DNA of 64,000 bases, taken from assembly GCA_018622675.1 (NCBI GenBank), contig CP076020.1, positions 310,001 to 374,000 on the forward strand. The letters run 5' to 3'. Each line of letters starts with the position of its first letter. Within the stretch, counting starts at the first letter, position 1. Positions 15,517 to 23,997 of this stretch are shown one piece after another. The stretch is from Mycoplasmatota bacterium. Its GTDB lineage: Bacteria > Bacillota_I > Bacilli_A > Izemoplasmatales > Hujiaoplasmataceae. A model generated the notes under the pieces. It did not search any database and was not told the DNA's origin. It saw only the letters and a program-made list of their open reading frames with translations. The position numbers and the translations under genes were made by a program.

Positions 15517-17185
15517 TTTTATATCACTGAATAAAAATTCCTGTAAAAACTGTTATAAGTGTATAAGAAATTGTCCAGTAAAATCAATTAAATTTAGTGC
15601 GAATCAAGCCAATGTAGTTATAGATGAATGTATACTTTGTGGACACTGCTATGTTGTTTGTCCTCAAAATGCCAAAGAAGTTGTGAGCGATATTGAAAAA
15701 GCAAAGGTGATATTACAGCAAAATGATAAAGTGATTGCTAGTTTAGCACCTTCGTTTATTGCAAACTATGATGGTGCTGATATAAACTCTTTGAAAGAAG
15801 CTCTAAAAAAACTAGGATTCTATGATGTTGAAGAAACGGCTATAGGTGCACAAATAGTAAAGGAAAAGTATGAAGATTATATTGAACAGATGAATCCTAA
15901 TATATTTATAACATCAGCTTGTCATTCTGTGAACTTGTTAATTCAAAAATACTATCCAGAACTAATTCATTTTCTTGCGCCAATCATATCACCTATGCAA
16001 GCACATGCATTAGATATAAAAAAGAGAAATAAAGATGCAAAAGTTATTTTTATAGGCCCTTGTATAGCAAAAAAAGACGAAGCTGACCACTATCAAGGTA
16101 TTGTTGATTGTGTTTTAACATATGAAGAGTTAAGTCGACTACTATCTGAAAATGATGTTCAAATTGATATAAAAGAAGACAAAGAGAGTGGTTACCTTTC
16201 AAGGTTTTTTCCAACAGCAGGAGGAATTATTAAAAGTCTAAAAAAAAGAAATGAGTCATATGATTATATTGCCATCGACGGAGCTGAACAATGTATAGAT
16301 ACTTTAGAAGATATTAAGAGAGTCGAATTAAGTCATTGCTTTATTGAAATGTCTATTTGTAAGGGAAGTTGTATTGGCGGGCCAATCATGGAAAAACACC
16401 ATAAAACGCCATTAAAAGATTATTTGCGTGTCATTCATTATGGAGGCGAAAAAGATTATCCTTTCAAGGATAATGAAGAAATTCTTATAAATAAGGACTT
16501 TAAAGTCATTATGAAAGATGAAGATAATCCAACAGATGACGAAATACAAGCAATAATGAATCAAATGGGCAAACATCACCCTAAAGATGAGTTAAATTGT
16601 GGTTCTTGTGGTTATAACACATGTAGAGAAAAAGCAATTGCTGTGATTAAAGGGAAAGCTGACTTATCCATGTGCTTGCCGTTCTTAAAAGAAAGAGCTG
16701 AAAGTTTTTATCATAATATTTTAAATCATACACCTTCAGGAATCATTGTGTTAAACAAAGAATTAGAAATTCAACAGTTAAATAATACGGCAAAGAATAT
16801 ATTTAATATTAGAAGAAGAAATGACATTTTAGGAGAAAAGATAAATATTTTAATCGATGATAAACCTATATATAAAGTGATGGAGTCTAATCGCAAGTAT
16901 CAAAATAATCAATTATATTTAGCAGAGTATAAAAAACATGTTAAACAAACCATCATTTATGATAAAAACTTCCGTATATTTATGGTGCTAATTGATGATA
17001 TAAGTGATGAAATTAATCATAGAAATGATAAAAAGATAATGAACCAAAAAACAGTTGAAATAACAGATCAGGTTGTAGAAAAACAAATGCGTATAGTCCA
17101 AGAAATCGCATCATTATTAGGAGAAACTGCCGCCGAAACCAAAATAGTACTATCAAAGTTGAAGGAGCAAATACTGAATGAATGA
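15509..17185 (+). CDS. sensory-type [FeFe]-hydrogenase with C-terminal PAS domain (HydS-like)
   Basis: A 558-residue protein. Two [4Fe-4S] motifs open it (CKNCYKCIRNC; CILCGHCYVVC). The H-cluster domain follows: TSACHS (135-140), GPCIAKKDEA with Cys185, and MSICKGSCIGG with Cys284 and Cys288. A further four-Cys cluster (CGSCGYNTC...C, near 365-390) and a PAS domain (about 405-500) complete it, with a coiled tail. The proton-transfer Cys of catalytic hydrogenases (TSCCP) is Ala137, as in group C/D sensory enzymes, so it probably senses H2 or redox state and signals to the phosphatase next door. It has an 8-nt overlap with each neighbour. Confidence 0.9.
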   Translation: MNNFISLNKNSCKNCYKCIRNCPVKSIKFSANQANVVIDECILCGHCYVVCPQNAKEVVSDIEKAKVILQQNDKVIASLAPSFIANYDGADINSLKEALKKLGFYDVEETAIGAQIVKEKYEDYIEQMNPNIFITSACHSVNLLIQKYYPELIHFLAPIISPMQAHALDIKKRNKDAKVIFIGPCIAKKDEADHYQGIVDCVLTYEELSRLLSENDVQIDIKEDKESGYLSRFFPTAGGIIKSLKKRNESYDYIAIDGAEQCIDTLEDIKRVELSHCFIEMSICKGSCIGGPIMEKHHKTPLKDYLRVIHYGGEKDYPFKDNEEILINKDFKVIMKDEDNPTDDEIQAIMNQMGKHHPKDELNCGSCGYNTCREKAIAVIKGKADLSMCLPFLKERAESFYHNILNHTPSGIIVLNKELEIQQLNNTAKNIFNIRRRNDILGEKINILIDDKPIYKVMESNRKYQNNQLYLAEYKKHVKQTIIYDKNFRIFMVLIDDISDEINHRNDKKIMNQKTVEITDQVVEKQMRIVQEIASLLGETAAETKIVLSKLKEQILNE

Positions 17186-18347
17186 TTTGTTTGTAGAAAT
17201 TGATTATGCTAGTATCAACAAGTATAAAGAAACATTATGTGGAGACCATATAGAACTTATAAATGATGAAAATAACCAAATTTTAGTTTTAGCAGATGGT
17301 TTAGGAAGTGGCGTAAAAGCCAATATTTTATCAACACTAACATCAAAAATTATTTCAACAATGATTGCTAATGGTATGTCTCTTTCAGATTGTATAGAAA
17401 CAATTGCCAATACATTACCTGTATGTAAGGTTAGAGAAATTGCTTATTCTACTTTTTCAGTCTTAAGATTTATTCATTCCAATGAAGTGGAAATCATTCA
17501 ATTTGATAATCCTTTCATTATTTTAATCAGAGAAGGAGAACTTTATGAATTTCATAAGACAGAAATGCAAATTTCAGGTAAAAAAATATTCTATTCTCAT
17601 ATAAAAATTAAGGAGAATGACTTATTTATTTCTATGAGTGATGGTTGTGTTCATGCTGGGGTTGGAAAAGAAAGGAATTTTGGTTGGAGAAGAGAAGAAA
17701 TTATAGACTATATGAAAGCTTTTTACCATTCCGAATTAACGTCGAAAACCTTGGTGAAAATTTTATTAGACCAATGCATGAAATTATATGATGATAAACC
17801 AGGCGATGACACAACTGTAGCTGTAGCTAGAGTCATTAAAAGAGAGCCTACTCATGTAATGATTGGACCACCAAAAAATCCATCAGATTTAAAAAGAATG
17901 ATGTCGATCTTTTTTTCAAAAGAAGGTAAAAAAATAGTCTGTGGTGGGACTACATCTGAATTGGTTGCTCATTATCTTAAAAAAGACTTAAAACCTTCTT
18001 TAAAATATATTGACCAAGATATTCCTCCGACTGCTGAAATAGAAGGTATTGACTTAGTCACAGAAGGTGTGATTACCATCAATAAAGTTTTAGATTATAC
18101 AAGAGATTATCTAAATCATAATGTCAAACATAAATCGTGGGGCTATAAAAAAGATGGTGCTTCATTATTGACAAGAAAATTAATTGAAGAATCAACGGAT
18201 ATTCATTTTTATGTAGGGCAAGCCATTAATCCAGCCCACCAAAATCCTGATTTGCCTATAAATTTTAATATTAAAATGCAGTTAGTTAATCGCCTTACTG
18301 AAGCACTTAAGCAAATAGGCAAAATTGTAAAAATAAATTATTATTAG
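17178..18347 (+). CDS. SpoIIE/PP2C-type protein phosphatase
   Basis: This 389-residue protein contains a PP2C-like phosphatase domain in residues 1-215: LADGLGSGVKA with the metal-binding Asp, FISMSDGCVHAG, and GDDTTVAVARV. The last 170 residues form a domain I do not recognise (IVCGGTTSELVAHYL ... ITINKVLDYTRDYL) that accompanies this phosphatase in hydrogenase operons. The likely substrate is a Ser/Thr-phosphorylated protein. It overlaps the sensory hydrogenase by 8 nt, so the PAS/H-cluster protein is its natural upstream input. Unlike anti-sigma systems, no kinase of the SpoIIAB type is seen; the APH-fold protein may take that part. Confidence 0.88.
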   Translation: MNDLFVEIDYASINKYKETLCGDHIELINDENNQILVLADGLGSGVKANILSTLTSKIISTMIANGMSLSDCIETIANTLPVCKVREIAYSTFSVLRFIHSNEVEIIQFDNPFIILIREGELYEFHKTEMQISGKKIFYSHIKIKENDLFISMSDGCVHAGVGKERNFGWRREEIIDYMKAFYHSELTSKTLVKILLDQCMKLYDDKPGDDTTVAVARVIKREPTHVMIGPPKNPSDLKRMMSIFFSKEGKKIVCGGTTSELVAHYLKKDLKPSLKYIDQDIPPTAEIEGIDLVTEGVITINKVLDYTRDYLNHNVKHKSWGYKKDGASLLTRKLIEESTDIHFYVGQAINPAHQNPDLPINFNIKMQLVNRLTEALKQIGKIVKINYY

Positions 18348-18356
18348 GAGTTATCA

Positions 18357-19778
18357 ATGAGAAAATTTGAAACACAAGTGCAATTAATTAAACATAAGGT
18401 ATTAAAAGAAGTTGCTATTCAAACTTGGGGAGATACATTATTTGAAAACCTATTGGATATACCAAAAATCATTAATCCTACGAAAAAACCTATTTCAAGG
18501 TGTTGCGTTTATAAAGAACACGCTATACTAAGTGAAAGAGTTAAACTAGCGATAGGTGGTGACTTATCAAACAAAAACATGATTGAGGTTATTGATATAG
18601 CTTGTGATGAATGCCCTGTTGGTGGCTATGAAGTCACCAATGGGTGTCGAGGGTGTTTAGCACATAAGTGTATTTCAGTTTGTCCTAGAAATGCCATTAC
18701 ACTTGATCATAATAATAAAGCAATCATAGATAAAGATAAATGTATTGAGTGTGGCTTGTGTGCAAAAGTATGCCCTTATAATGCAATTAAAAACAACCAG
18801 CGACCATGTATAAAAGCTTGTAAGGTGGATGCTATAAAAATGGACGAGGATCGTTTAGCTGTTATTGATAATAATAAATGTATACAATGTGGAGCTTGTG
18901 TTAACCAATGTCCCTTTGGGGCTATGATGGACAAATCCTTTATCATTAACGTCATTGATATCATTAAAAAGAAATCAAAGCAAAAGAAAGTCTATGCAAT
19001 GGTGGCGCCTTCTATAGCAAGTCAATATAAAAAAATACCTGTAGAAAAGGTCTTTGGAGCATTAATTAAATTAGGGTTTGATCAAGTAGTTGAAGCCGCT
19101 TTAGGTGCAGACCAAGTTGCTCAGTTGGAAACAGAAGAACTGGTTGAAAAAGGCTTTTTAACAAGTTCATGTTGTCCTGCATTTGTTAACTACATAGAGA
19201 AACATATTCCTGAATTAAAAGAAAATATATCACATAACTTATCACCCATGGCCCTATTAGGGAAGACAATAAAGACTAAAGAAAAGGATGCTTTAGTCGT
19301 CTTTATTGGACCATGTATAGCAAAAAAAAGTGAGGCGATAAAGCCTAGTGTTAAAAAGTATATCGATGCAGTGATAACTTTTGAGGAGTTAGATGCCTTA
19401 TTTGATAGTAAAAATATACAAGTTGAAAGATGTGATGCGATAAATATAGAAGACGCTAGCTATTATGGTAGAGTATTTGCAAGAAGTGGAGGATTAATAG
19501 AAGCTATTAAAGGTGTCATTGATGAAAAAAAATATCATGACTTCGACTTTTCACCAGTCACATGCAATGGCATTGAAGAATGTAAAAAAGCCTTACTTAA
19601 ACATAAGAATAATCTTCCAATAGGAAACTTCATAGAAGGAATGGCGTGTCTTAGTGGATGTATTGGGGGGCCAGGATCTCTAAGTCATCATCCTGCAGAC
19701 ACAATAGCCATAGATAATTTTGGTAAAAAATCATCCAAGTTAACAATCGATGATTCTATCAAATATTTTCAAATATAA
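18357..19778 (+). CDS. monomeric [FeFe]-hydrogenase, group B-like
   Basis: A 473-residue iron hydrogenase. The N-terminal 190 residues have an unusual Cys-rich segment (CCVYKEH; CDECPVGGYEV; CRGCLAHKC) and ferredoxin-type clusters (CIECGLCAKVC, CIQCGACVNQC). The H-cluster motifs are complete: TSSCCPAF (269-276, both cysteines), GPCIAKKSEA with Cys320, and GMACLSGCIGG with Cys431 and Cys435. The proton-relay Cys272 is retained, so it should be catalytic, probably with ferredoxin. It follows the phosphatase by 9 nt with GGAG upstream, and ends the rex operon. The H-cluster maturases HydE, HydF and HydG are not in the window. Confidence 0.9.
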   Translation: MRKFETQVQLIKHKVLKEVAIQTWGDTLFENLLDIPKIINPTKKPISRCCVYKEHAILSERVKLAIGGDLSNKNMIEVIDIACDECPVGGYEVTNGCRGCLAHKCISVCPRNAITLDHNNKAIIDKDKCIECGLCAKVCPYNAIKNNQRPCIKACKVDAIKMDEDRLAVIDNNKCIQCGACVNQCPFGAMMDKSFIINVIDIIKKKSKQKKVYAMVAPSIASQYKKIPVEKVFGALIKLGFDQVVEAALGADQVAQLETEELVEKGFLTSSCCPAFVNYIEKHIPELKENISHNLSPMALLGKTIKTKEKDALVVFIGPCIAKKSEAIKPSVKKYIDAVITFEELDALFDSKNIQVERCDAINIEDASYYGRVFARSGGLIEAIKGVIDEKKYHDFDFSPVTCNGIEECKKALLKHKNNLPIGNFIEGMACLSGCIGGPGSLSHHPADTIAIDNFGKKSSKLTIDDSIKYFQI

Positions 19779-19783
19779 ACATA

Positions 19784-19811
19784 GAAGAGACACTCATTCG
19801 AGTGTCTCTTC
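19784..19811. terminator. hairpin ending the rex-hydrogenase operon
   Basis: GAAGAGACACTC (19784-19795) and GAGTGTCTCTTC (19800-19811) form a perfect 12-bp stem with a 4-nt loop. It overlaps the 3' end of the convergent small gene and can serve both strands. Confidence 0.75.
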
Positions 19812-20036
19812 ATCTATAAATTCAATACCTTCTTTTTCAAAAGCTTCTTTAGCTATTTGATAATCTATTTTTTTAAATTCACAACCTTTTTTTAAGGTCA
19901 TAAACCTACCAGCGGTTTGAAGCATCCCAGGTTTGACTATATCAGCAAAACCTAGACTTTCCATGATTTTTGTTGTATTTTTACATTCCTTAGATAATTT
20001 ATAAATACTAGTTGAACTTGGTAATCGCTTCATCAT
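19794..20036 (-). CDS. DUF1858-like small protein
   Basis: An 80-residue protein. The segment SIYKLSKECKNTTKIMESLGF...PGMLQTAGRFMTLKKGCEF matches the helical DUF1858-type domain found at the start of DUF438 and ScdA/hybrid-cluster-associated redox proteins, with a characteristic 'GFxDI..PGML.TxGRFMT' pattern. The function is not known; the domain is common in anaerobes beside redox proteins. TAAGAGGAGG-like sequence lies just upstream of its start on the minus strand. It converges on the hydrogenase operon. Confidence 0.75.
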   Translation of the reverse strand: MMKRLPSSTSIYKLSKECKNTTKIMESLGFADIVKPGMLQTAGRFMTLKKGCEFKKIDYQIAKEAFEKEGIEFIDEETLE

Positions 20037-20148
20037 ACCTCCTCTTAATCATATTATAATCTACATTATTTTTAATAGCAAATGATTAGAATGGATTAAA
20101 AATACATGAATATTCTTCATATTTATATTGGTGAATATATATTTATAC

Positions 20149-20177
20149 TTGTTAAGTATTGCTTTTTTCTATATAAT
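20149..20177 (+). promoter_or_regulatory. promoter of the 20201 permease gene
   Basis: TTGTTA (20149-20154), a 17-bp spacer and TATAAT (20172-20177) lie 24 nt before the start codon. Confidence 0.65.
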
Positions 20178-20200
20178 AAAGATTAATAGCGGGGTTTACT

Positions 20201-21154
20201 ATGGTTAAATACATGATTAAACGATTAATATTCGCTTTTATTAGTATTGTCTTAGTGATTGGACTAATATATATACTATTAGACGTGGGGATGGCTCAGT
20301 TTTGGGCAAGACGACCGATATTAGAAGATTTAGAAATGGCTTGGTATCGTCTTATTTTTTATGCTGAAAGAATTTGGACTGATTTTGATTTCGGTGTATC
20401 CATGCGAGGTGAAGATGTTTGGGGTCTTGTTTGGCCAAAGTTTAAGTTATCAATGATGTATAATCTAATTGCTCTTATTATATTTGTACCAACAGGAGTG
20501 TTCTTGGGAATACAAGCTGCTTTACATAAAAACAAACTCATTGATGTTCTTGTTTCTATTTTCGCAATGGTCTTTAATTCCATACCGTCTTTTGTCTTAA
20601 TATTTTTTCTAGTCATGTATGTTGGTTATGCCTGGAATTTATTACCGCCAATTGCACCTTTTTATAGTGCGCCTTTAGGAAAACAGTTATTAGGCTTGAT
20701 CATACCTGTATTCGCTTTAGCTGCTTGGCCAACCGGTAAGTTTGCACAGATTACAAAGGGTGAAATCATTGAAATAATGAATTCTGAACATTTTTTATTA
20801 TTGAGAACTAAGGGATTAACAAAAAAACAAGCTATTTACAGACATGGATTGAGAGAATCACTGGTAACTATTGTTCCTGAAATTATACCAACTTTTATTG
20901 TTATGGTTGGATTTAGTTTTGTTGTAGAAACGACTTATAATATTTTTGGAGTTTCAAAACTGCTATTAAATTCAATGATTCATATTGGTGAACTAGCAAG
21001 TGAGTTAGTGATTGATATCCCTGTAGTCGTAGCCATAAGCCTACTCTTATATTCAACAATTATGATTGGCGCTTTATTCACCGATATTTTACTTGGTTTT
21101 ATTGATCCGAGAATCCATATTGCTGGGATAAAAAAGAAAGGTGATGATAATTAA
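20201..21154 (+). CDS. OppB/DppB-type ABC transporter permease (orphan)
   Basis: This 317-residue permease has six membrane helices and the binding-protein-dependent transport loop (MNSEHFLLLRTKGLTKKQ, the EAA-like motif, about residues 195-212). The N-terminal helix with KRLIFAFISIVLVI is typical of the OppB family, which imports peptides or nickel. No second permease, ATPase or binding protein is adjacent, so it is an orphan half-channel or its partners are elsewhere. It overlaps or abuts the kinase-like gene. The Shine-Dalgarno (CGGGG) is weak. Confidence 0.85.
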   Translation: MVKYMIKRLIFAFISIVLVIGLIYILLDVGMAQFWARRPILEDLEMAWYRLIFYAERIWTDFDFGVSMRGEDVWGLVWPKFKLSMMYNLIALIIFVPTGVFLGIQAALHKNKLIDVLVSIFAMVFNSIPSFVLIFFLVMYVGYAWNLLPPIAPFYSAPLGKQLLGLIIPVFALAAWPTGKFAQITKGEIIEIMNSEHFLLLRTKGLTKKQAIYRHGLRESLVTIVPEIIPTFIVMVGFSFVVETTYNIFGVSKLLLNSMIHIGELASELVIDIPVVVAISLLLYSTIMIGALFTDILLGFIDPRIHIAGIKKKGDDN

Positions 21155-21155
21155 T

Positions 21156-21815
21156 ATGGAAATAGATCATGCAATACTCAAACATTATTTAAGAAATGTA
21201 TATTTTATTAACGGTACTTCATATGCAGGTAAATCTACAATATGCAAAATGATTTCAGACAGATTAGGTTTGATTCACTGCGGTGAGAATTATAATCATA
21301 GTGAGTTTTTAAAATTAGCTGATAGCAATAAATATCCAAATATCAATTATTTCAAAACGATGAAAAATTGGGAAGAGTTTGTTAGCAGGACGCCAAAGGA
21401 ATATTCTGATTGGCTTGTTCATACTGCTAGAGAATTAGTTCCATTTGAATTGATTGAATTAATATCTTTATCTAGAAACCAAAAAGTCATTGTTGATACT
21501 AATTTACCTGTCGATGTTTTGAAGAAAATCGCCGATGATGATCATGTTGCTATTTTATTAGCCGATGAAGATTTAGCTGTTAATGAATTTTTTAATAGAA
21601 GTGATCCAGAGAAAAAATTTATATTAGAAAAAATAAATAAAACAAAAAATCCTGAAGAAACGCTGAATAATTATAGAGAATCCATTCGTAAAGCAAATAA
21701 TCAAGAAGTTATTGCTGAATATGAAAAAAGTGGTTTTAAGTGTTTTTGGAGGACCAAGGATTCTTTATTAGAGGATAGATATAAAGAAGTCATTAGACAT
21801 TTTAAATTAATTTAA
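21156..21815 (+). CDS. P-loop kinase-like protein
   Basis: A 219-residue cytoplasmic protein. The Walker A motif GTSYAGKST is at residues 20-28 of this start. A possible Walker B is KVIVDTNLP, and RSDPEKKF may belong to a LID-like region. The layout resembles adenylate/shikimate-kinase-like nucleotide kinases, but the substrate is unknown. The start is placed at ATG 21156, one base after the permease stop, with AAGGTG upstream; GTG 21141 or ATG 21144 are alternatives. Co-transcribed with the permease. Confidence 0.7.
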   Translation: MEIDHAILKHYLRNVYFINGTSYAGKSTICKMISDRLGLIHCGENYNHSEFLKLADSNKYPNINYFKTMKNWEEFVSRTPKEYSDWLVHTARELVPFELIELISLSRNQKVIVDTNLPVDVLKKIADDDHVAILLADEDLAVNEFFNRSDPEKKFILEKINKTKNPEETLNNYRESIRKANNQEVIAEYEKSGFKCFWRTKDSLLEDRYKEVIRHFKLI

Positions 21816-21817
21816 AA

Positions 21818-21846
21818 AAATGGAACTCAAAAATTGAGTTCCATTT
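21818..21846. terminator. bidirectional terminator between 21815 and sdaA
   Basis: AAATGGAACTCAA (21818-21830) and TTGAGTTCCATTT (21834-21846) form a 13-bp perfect stem. A-rich sequence on the left gives the minus strand a T tract, so it can end both convergent genes. Confidence 0.8.
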
Positions 21847-23029
21847 ATAATTTTGGTTTATACTTCTTAGCCAATCCTCCTTGACTAGTTTCTCTATAAG
21901 AATCTAGTAAATCATTACCAGTTTCTTTCATTGTTTCTATAATGGTATCAAAAGAAATTAAACTAGTGCTAGTGAGTAGTTGAGCTAATTCTCCAGCATT
22001 AATTGCTCTATGGGCTGCGACAGCATTTCGCTCAATACAAGGTATTTGAACATAACCATCAATAGGGTCACATGTCAAACCTAAGTGGTGTTCTAAGGCT
22101 ATTTCAGCAGCATATTCTATCACAGATAAATCTCCGGATTCTAATTGACTATAAGCAGCCGCAGCCATTGAGCAAGCAGTGCCTACTTCAGCTTGGCATC
22201 CGGCTTCAGCACCGCTGATTGAACCGTTGTGTTTTACAACATTGCCAATGACTCCTGCGGTAGCTATTGCATTAATAATCATTGTATCATTATATTTGTA
22301 AACATCTTTTAAATAATAAAGAACACTTGGTAATACACCACTTGCACCACAAGTAGGAGCAGTAACCACTAATCCACCACTTGCATTTACTTCGCTCACA
22401 GCGTAAGCATAGGCGCTAACTAATCTTAACTCAATAGAAACTTTATTTTTTTGTGAATAAAGTAAGGACTTAGCTTTACGTTTGACTTTTAATTTACCGG
22501 GTAAATAGCCTTCAGTATGTAATCCGAGATTAATAGATTCTTGCATAACCTTCCATACATCTTGAAGGTAAGCTTTAATTGAATCATCTTCAAAACGATA
22601 AACATATTCATAAAGGGTAATGTTTTCTTCAATACAATAGTTTTCAATCTCTTCAAAACTTTTATGAGGATATACATCTTTTTCTTTAGGAAAATGATCA
22701 CCTTTTCTTTGGATGGCTCCCCCTCCTACAGAATAATAGCGTTCTTTACCAATTAAATTCTTAGATTTAAAAATGTATACATCCATGGTATTTGGGTGCT
22801 CAATGTTAAAGTCTTTTGAAAATTCTATTTCAACATTTCCGAGTATTTTTTTTATAATTTGATCGGTTAAATGTCCTTTGCCTGTTAAACTTAAAGATCC
22901 ATATAAAATGACTTTATAATGATCACCTTGATAACGTTTTAATATGTCATAGCAGACTCTTTCAGGTCCGATGGTATGAGAACTAGATGGACCATGTCCT
23001 ATATTATATAATGACTTAATTGATTTCAT
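21845..23029 (-). CDS. sdaA: L-serine ammonia-lyase (iron-sulfur dependent), single chain
   Basis: This 394-residue enzyme converts L-serine to pyruvate and ammonia. The beta domain begins with LYNIGHGPSSSHTIGPERVC. The alpha part shows TAPTCGASGVLPSVLYYL, then the cluster cysteines in GAEAGCQAEVG, LTCDPIDGYVQ and IPCIERNAVAA, which ligate the oxygen-sensitive [4Fe-4S] cluster. Both parts are fused in one chain as in E. coli SdaA, though about 60 residues shorter. Pyruvate production fits a fermentative anaerobe. The promoter was not identified. Confidence 0.94.
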   Translation of the reverse strand: MKSIKSLYNIGHGPSSSHTIGPERVCYDILKRYQGDHYKVILYGSLSLTGKGHLTDQIIKKILGNVEIEFSKDFNIEHPNTMDVYIFKSKNLIGKERYYSVGGGAIQRKGDHFPKEKDVYPHKSFEEIENYCIEENITLYEYVYRFEDDSIKAYLQDVWKVMQESINLGLHTEGYLPGKLKVKRKAKSLLYSQKNKVSIELRLVSAYAYAVSEVNASGGLVVTAPTCGASGVLPSVLYYLKDVYKYNDTMIINAIATAGVIGNVVKHNGSISGAEAGCQAEVGTACSMAAAAYSQLESGDLSVIEYAAEIALEHHLGLTCDPIDGYVQIPCIERNAVAAHRAINAGELAQLLTSTSLISFDTIIETMKETGNDLLDSYRETSQGGLAKKYKPKL

Positions 23030-23116
23030 CGATATAACCTCTTTACTTAATGATGATTAAATTATATCATATAATTAATAACTTATTTATACAATCATCA
23101 ATAAGAGGGTAAGAGA

Positions 23117-23800
23117 ATGAAGATTAATCAATTAAATGAAAGGCTGATTTCTTTTTGGAACGATCAATTTGCTCGTTTAGAAGAAAAAGAAATGAAAAAA
23201 GAAGATTTTTTGGAAAAAACTTCTTTTCATGACCATACGATTTATCTAGGAGATCATTGTGAAAAGATTTTAGATTTTGGATGTGGAACTGGATATGCTT
23301 TATTTTACGCTTCTATGTTTGGAAAAAAAATAAAACAAGGCATAGGAGTTGATACATCAAATTCAGCGATTACATACGCTAATAAAACAAAGGTTAAATT
23401 TAAATTAGATCACATTATTTTTAAAAAAGGTGATCATAAGACAATAAAAGATTTTGGGAATAATCATTTTGATGGCATTATTTGTTCTAACGTTTTGGAT
23501 GTCGTACCCTATCAAACATCACTTGAAATGATTGAAACTTTTAATTATTTATTAAAACCTGGAGGATTGTTATTAATTAAAGTAAACTTTTATTTAACGG
23601 ATGAGTTCATTGAGAAATTAAAGATGAAAGAAATTGCGGAAAATACATATGCATTAAATGGCGTACTAAGAGCAATGAATTTATCCGCAAAAGAGTGGAT
23701 AAATAGATTTGATAATTACACAGTTTTATTAACTGATGAATATCAAAGAGTGGATCATGGTCCCAAAGATAGAATACTCATATTGAAAAAAATGAAGTAG
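23117..23800 (+). CDS. class I SAM-dependent methyltransferase
   Basis: A 227-residue methyltransferase with motif I ILDFGCGTGYALFYA (about residues 50-64), the acidic post-I residue GIGVDTSNSA, and motif IV IICSNVLDVVPY. The fold is of the methyltransferase_11/25 kind. The substrate cannot be told. AGAGGGTAAGAG lies just before the ATG. It stands alone between sdaA (divergent) and the hyd operon. Confidence 0.88.
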   Translation: MKINQLNERLISFWNDQFARLEEKEMKKEDFLEKTSFHDHTIYLGDHCEKILDFGCGTGYALFYASMFGKKIKQGIGVDTSNSAITYANKTKVKFKLDHIIFKKGDHKTIKDFGNNHFDGIICSNVLDVVPYQTSLEMIETFNYLLKPGGLLLIKVNFYLTDEFIEKLKMKEIAENTYALNGVLRAMNLSAKEWINRFDNYTVLLTDEYQRVDHGPKDRILILKKMK

Positions 23801-23829
23801 AAGGAAAGCGTCGTTATCCTTCTATTTTT
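23798..23829 (+). terminator. terminator of the methyltransferase gene
   Basis: TAGAAGGA (23798-23805, with the stop codon) pairs with TCCTTCTA (23817-23824) and is followed by T5. Confidence 0.7.
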
Positions 23830-23844
23830 ATTTAGAAACCTAAC

Positions 23845-23858
23845 ATAACATTTGTTAT
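23845..23858 (+). promoter_or_regulatory. upstream TAAC-N4-GTTA operator of hydCBA
   Basis: ATAACA-TT-TGTTAT, a 14-bp palindrome identical to the copy at 23954-23967, lies 109 bp upstream of it. A further half site TGTTAT follows at about 23863. The core TAACATTTGTTA equals that of the Listeria PrfA box, a Crp/Fnr-family target. Confidence 0.7.
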
Positions 23859-23940
23859 TTTTTGTTATCTTTTAATAATTATTAAAACGTCTATATTTAG
23901 GTGTTTATTATCTATATGTGAAAATAATTAAAATTGTGTA

Positions 23941-23970
23941 TTTACAAATAAACATAACATTTGTTATAAT
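23941..23970 (+). promoter_or_regulatory. hydCBA promoter with operator overlapping the -10
   Basis: TTTACA (23941-23946) and TATAAT (23965-23970) are 18 bp apart. ATAACA-TT-TGTTAT (23954-23967) fills the spacer and runs into the -10, a repression-type geometry. The regulator is probably of the Crp/Fnr family (see the gene at 29844). Confidence 0.7.
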
Positions 23971-23997
23971 GACTGCGGATAAAGATTGGAGGGACGT

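Noticed and set aside
23845-23967. Rex operators before hydCBA
   Set aside because: The palindrome is ATAACA..TGTTAT, opposite in polarity to the TTGT...ACAA Rex consensus, and it matches Crp/Fnr-type boxes better.
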